Below, one piece after another: positions 61,655-64,000 of a stretch of DNA of 64,000 nt. The notes under the pieces are model-generated. The model worked only from the letters and a program-made list of their open reading frames with translations, made no database searches and had not been told where the DNA came from. The stretch covers positions 1 through 64,000 of the forward strand of contig JAAVJQ010000011.1 of NCBI GenBank assembly GCA_012038135.1, read 5' to 3'. Every line of letters starts with the position of its first letter. Position 1 is the stretch's first letter. The position numbers were made by a program, and so were the translations under genes. The stretch comes from Salinimicrobium nanhaiense (GTDB taxonomy: Bacteria; Bacteroidota; Bacteroidia; Flavobacteriales; Flavobacteriaceae).

Positions 61655-62686
61655 ATGTACATCACCATCACACCTCAAAAATTAGGGAACAATTACTCGC
61701 AAAGTTCAGCGGATTTTGTGGGCTATCTGGAGAAAGAAAACCAGGGTTTGGAACAGGGAGCTATGGAATATTTTTTCAATCAATATGATGAGGAAATATC
61801 AGCGGATGAAGTTGTAAAGGAAATTGATGGGAATGGTGCCAAACTCAAAAAGACCGAACCGAAATTCTATTCGATCACGGTGAGCCCTTCCAAATATGAA
61901 TTGAACCGGTTACAGAACAACAGTGAGGATCTAAAAAGATACACCCGTGAACTGATGAAGGACTATGTGGCATCCTTCTATCGTGAAATCAACGGAAGAC
62001 CGATTAGCATCGATGATATAAAATATTATGCGAAAATAGAACACCACCGAACGTTCAAGGGAACGGATTGGCAGATTAGGGAGAACCAACCCTTTGCTAC
62101 CAAAATATTGCAGCTCAAAACAGAAATCAGAAACATTAAAGAGGGGCGAGCTGAAGGCTATATCAAACTATTGCAGAATAAAATTGACCGATTGGAAAAG
62201 GAGGCTCCGCACCAACAGGACGGGAAGCGAATTGTCCAGGGGATGCCCAAGGCAGGAAATCAAAGTCATATCCATATCATCGTAAGCAGAAAGGATGCAT
62301 CCAATACTTTCAGTCTTTCTCCTGGGAGCAAGCATAAGGCCTCGGAAGTCCAGATGCATGGTAAGAATGTAAAACGGGGCTTTGACCGTGATCAATTTTT
62401 TGACCGGGCAGAAAAGACCTTTGACAGGACTTTTGTCTATCAAAGAAACTTTGCCGAGACCTACAAGGCTCGAAAGGATTTTATCAAAAACCCTAAAATA
62501 TATTTTGCATCGCTGATGAAATTGCCCACCAATGAAAGGGCGATTGCTTTTAAAATTATGAAGGAAAGTGGTGTTCCAATGTTACCAAGTATTCCGGTTA
62601 CACAGGCACAAATGGCAATGAAAATATTCAACCGCCTGCGCCATGGTGTGGACATCGCTATAAAATCAAGTTCAATAGGTATCTAA
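61655..62686 (+). CDS. relaxase-like mobilisation protein (DUF5712 type)
   Basis: A 343-residue protein. The histidine motif HIHIIVSRKD (His205, His207) resembles the metal-binding HxH of relaxases, and EHHRTFKG (His130-131) may add ligands. A Tyr-rich N-terminus (YITITPQKLGNNYSQ) includes candidate nicking tyrosines. It would cut and carry the strand at oriT. It is followed 12 bp later by the coupling-protein gene, forming a mobilisation operon. Confidence 0.78.
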   Translation: MYITITPQKLGNNYSQSSADFVGYLEKENQGLEQGAMEYFFNQYDEEISADEVVKEIDGNGAKLKKTEPKFYSITVSPSKYELNRLQNNSEDLKRYTRELMKDYVASFYREINGRPISIDDIKYYAKIEHHRTFKGTDWQIRENQPFATKILQLKTEIRNIKEGRAEGYIKLLQNKIDRLEKEAPHQQDGKRIVQGMPKAGNQSHIHIIVSRKDASNTFSLSPGSKHKASEVQMHGKNVKRGFDRDQFFDRAEKTFDRTFVYQRNFAETYKARKDFIKNPKIYFASLMKLPTNERAIAFKIMKESGVPMLPSIPVTQAQMAMKIFNRLRHGVDIAIKSSSIGI

Positions 62687-62698
62687 AGGAAAAATATA

Positions 62699-64000
62699 AT
62701 GGAATTAATTAATCTACACCATATACTCTTGATTATTGTTCTGACAATTTCAGTATTTTATGGATTGTACCGAATTTCAAAATATGCCTTTATCTTAAAT
62801 ACGGTGTTTCTTTTGGGATTGATAGCTTATCTGTATTATCCGCATAATACGATAAAAGCAATACTTTATTTGGGTTGCCCTCTATTTCTGACTAATACCG
62901 TATTTTACGTTTTTCTGCATAAAACGGATCTAAAACAAAATACATCTGAAAAATATCGTGTAACCTTCAAAACAGATAAGAAAAGCTTTAAAATTGAAAA
63001 CATCAGGCGCGGTGCTTCCATTATTGGGTCTGCCGGAAGTGGAAAAACCGAAAGCGTGGTTTATGGTTTTTTAAAACATTTTCAGGAACATAATTTCTGT
63101 GGGGTTATTCACGACTATAAGGATTTTGAGCTAACCGAAATGGCGTACCCACTTTTTAAAAATCCAGATATTCCTTTTCGTATTATCTCTTTTGACAAAA
63201 TTATCCATAGGGTAAACCCTATAGCACCCAGATATCTCGAAAACGAAGAAAGTGTGAATGAGATTTCGAGGGTACTTATTGAAAATCTTCTGGAACAGCG
63301 GGAATCGGGAATTACAGGATCCTCTAAATTTTTTTAACGATGCTGCGGAAGGATTGATTGGTGGATTGATCTGGAAACTGAAAACATCTTATCCGCATTT
63401 CTGTACCTTACCACATCTAATAGCCATTTATCAGTTTCTGGATACCGATAGTCTCATAAAGTTTTTAGAGACCAATACCACCTCCAGAGCGATGGCAGAT
63501 GCGTTTATTAGCGGCAAAGATTCCGAAAGGCAGACAGCAGGGGTAAAGAGTACCCTGGCCAATGCTCTGAAACGTATCAGTACACAAAACATATTTATGG
63601 CCCTTTCCGCAGATGAAGTGCCATTAAATATTAATAACCCGGAAAATCCTGCTGTGATTTCAGTAGTGAACAATCCTAAATTTGAAACCTCCTATTCCCC
63701 TGTAATTGCCACCATAATCCACACGATTACAAAGCAAATGAGTGTACGCAATTCAAATTCTTCCTTTCTTTTAATGGAAGAAGCACCAACCATTCGGTTA
63801 TTGAATATGCACCGCATTCCGGCTACCTTAAGAAGTTATGATATAGCAACTGTTTATGTAATGCAGGACAAGATCCAGAACGATATGATGTATGGAGATA
63901 AAGCGAGTAAAGCTATTTTAAGCAACCTTTCCTATCAATTCTTCGGAAAGGTCAATGATCCTGATACTGCAAAATACTATGAACGCTTCTTTGAAATCAT
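62699..64000 (+). pseudogene. VirD4/TraG-like coupling protein, frameshifted and cut by the window end
   Basis: Three N-terminal membrane helices (to about residue 75) precede an ATPase domain with Walker A GSAGSGKTE (110-118) and IHDYKDFEL. The frame stops at 63337 after SSKFF. The family sequence resumes in the next frame with NDAAEGLIGGLIWKLK and runs open to the window end, including FLLMEEAPTIRLL (Walker B-like). The switch lies in a run of seven T (63329-63335); six T would give one continuous frame. It is therefore a one-base insertion, a sequencing error or slippage. The protein links the relaxosome to a type IV secretion channel. Confidence 0.78.

Noticed and set aside
49474..64000. 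Prophage
   Set aside because: No capsid, tail, terminase or lysis genes were seen; the gene set is of the mobilisation type.

Overview
The window looks like a chromosomal segment of a marine-type flavobacterium (Bacteroidota, family Flavobacteriaceae, Gramella/Salegentibacter-like; this is an inference from gene content, not a search). Evidence: SusC/SusD pairs, a type IX secretion sorting tail, DUF3078 and DUF3109 proteins, acidic lipoprotein export signals, the Bacteroidota -7 promoter element TAnnTTTG at many starts, and a moderately AT-rich sequence.

Layout. (1) 1-6150: a minus-strand cluster with a TsdA-like dihaem cytochrome, a TlpA-like thioredoxin, a methyltransferase, a TauE/SafE sulfite-exporter-like permease and a Crp/Fnr regulator. 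Two promoters here share a Crp-type palindrome (TGTAA-N6-TTACA type) exactly 33 bp from the -7 element, which points to a small sulfur or redox regulon. A SYLF protein and a short-chain dehydrogenase follow. (2) 6238-9837: a 1.2 kaa outer-membrane barrel protein with a degenerate phosphatase head and a kinase-like motif. (3) 10038-29928: a complete beta-1,3/1,6-glucan (laminarin-type) utilisation locus. It holds a membrane-spanning propeller/HTH regulator, SusC, SusD, two further surface lipoproteins, two GH16, two GH30, one GH5-CBM6 and one GH3. It closes with a perfect 18-bp terminator hairpin and a dense REP-like hairpin array. Surface lipoprotein enzymes (GH16, both GH30) would cut and debranch the polymer. 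SusCD would import the oligomers, and the periplasmic GH16, GH5 and GH3 would finish them to glucose. (4) 30407-48971: mostly housekeeping genes: tadA, dxs, dGTPase, nrdAB, a Ctp protease, dCMP deaminase, marC and HupE. A frameshifted zeta-toxin gene with its small partner sits here.

(5) 49090-64000: an accessory region that begins at a tRNA-Leu(CAA), with a truncated tRNA-Leu copy in front. It carries a two-gene cassette (helical-repeat protein plus Mrr-like PD-(D/E)XK nuclease protein) behind two palindromic operators, an intact IS21-family element, a serine-type tRNA with a GAA (Phe) anticodon, a helicase-nuclease fusion protein, and three copies of a ~210-bp repeat whose internal hairpin is conserved in structure but not in sequence. 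Then comes the transfer module of an integrative/mobilisable element: ssb, radC-like, a candidate oriT, a BfmA/BtgA-type accessory protein, a relaxase-like protein and a coupling protein that carries a homopolymer frameshift and runs off the window. No integrase lies inside the window.

The best candidates for an undescribed system are the two-gene cassette at 49474-53111 and the helicase-nuclease gene at 56308-58827. Both look like anti-mobile-element functions carried on a mobile element. Those functional assignments are inferences from domain motifs and context.
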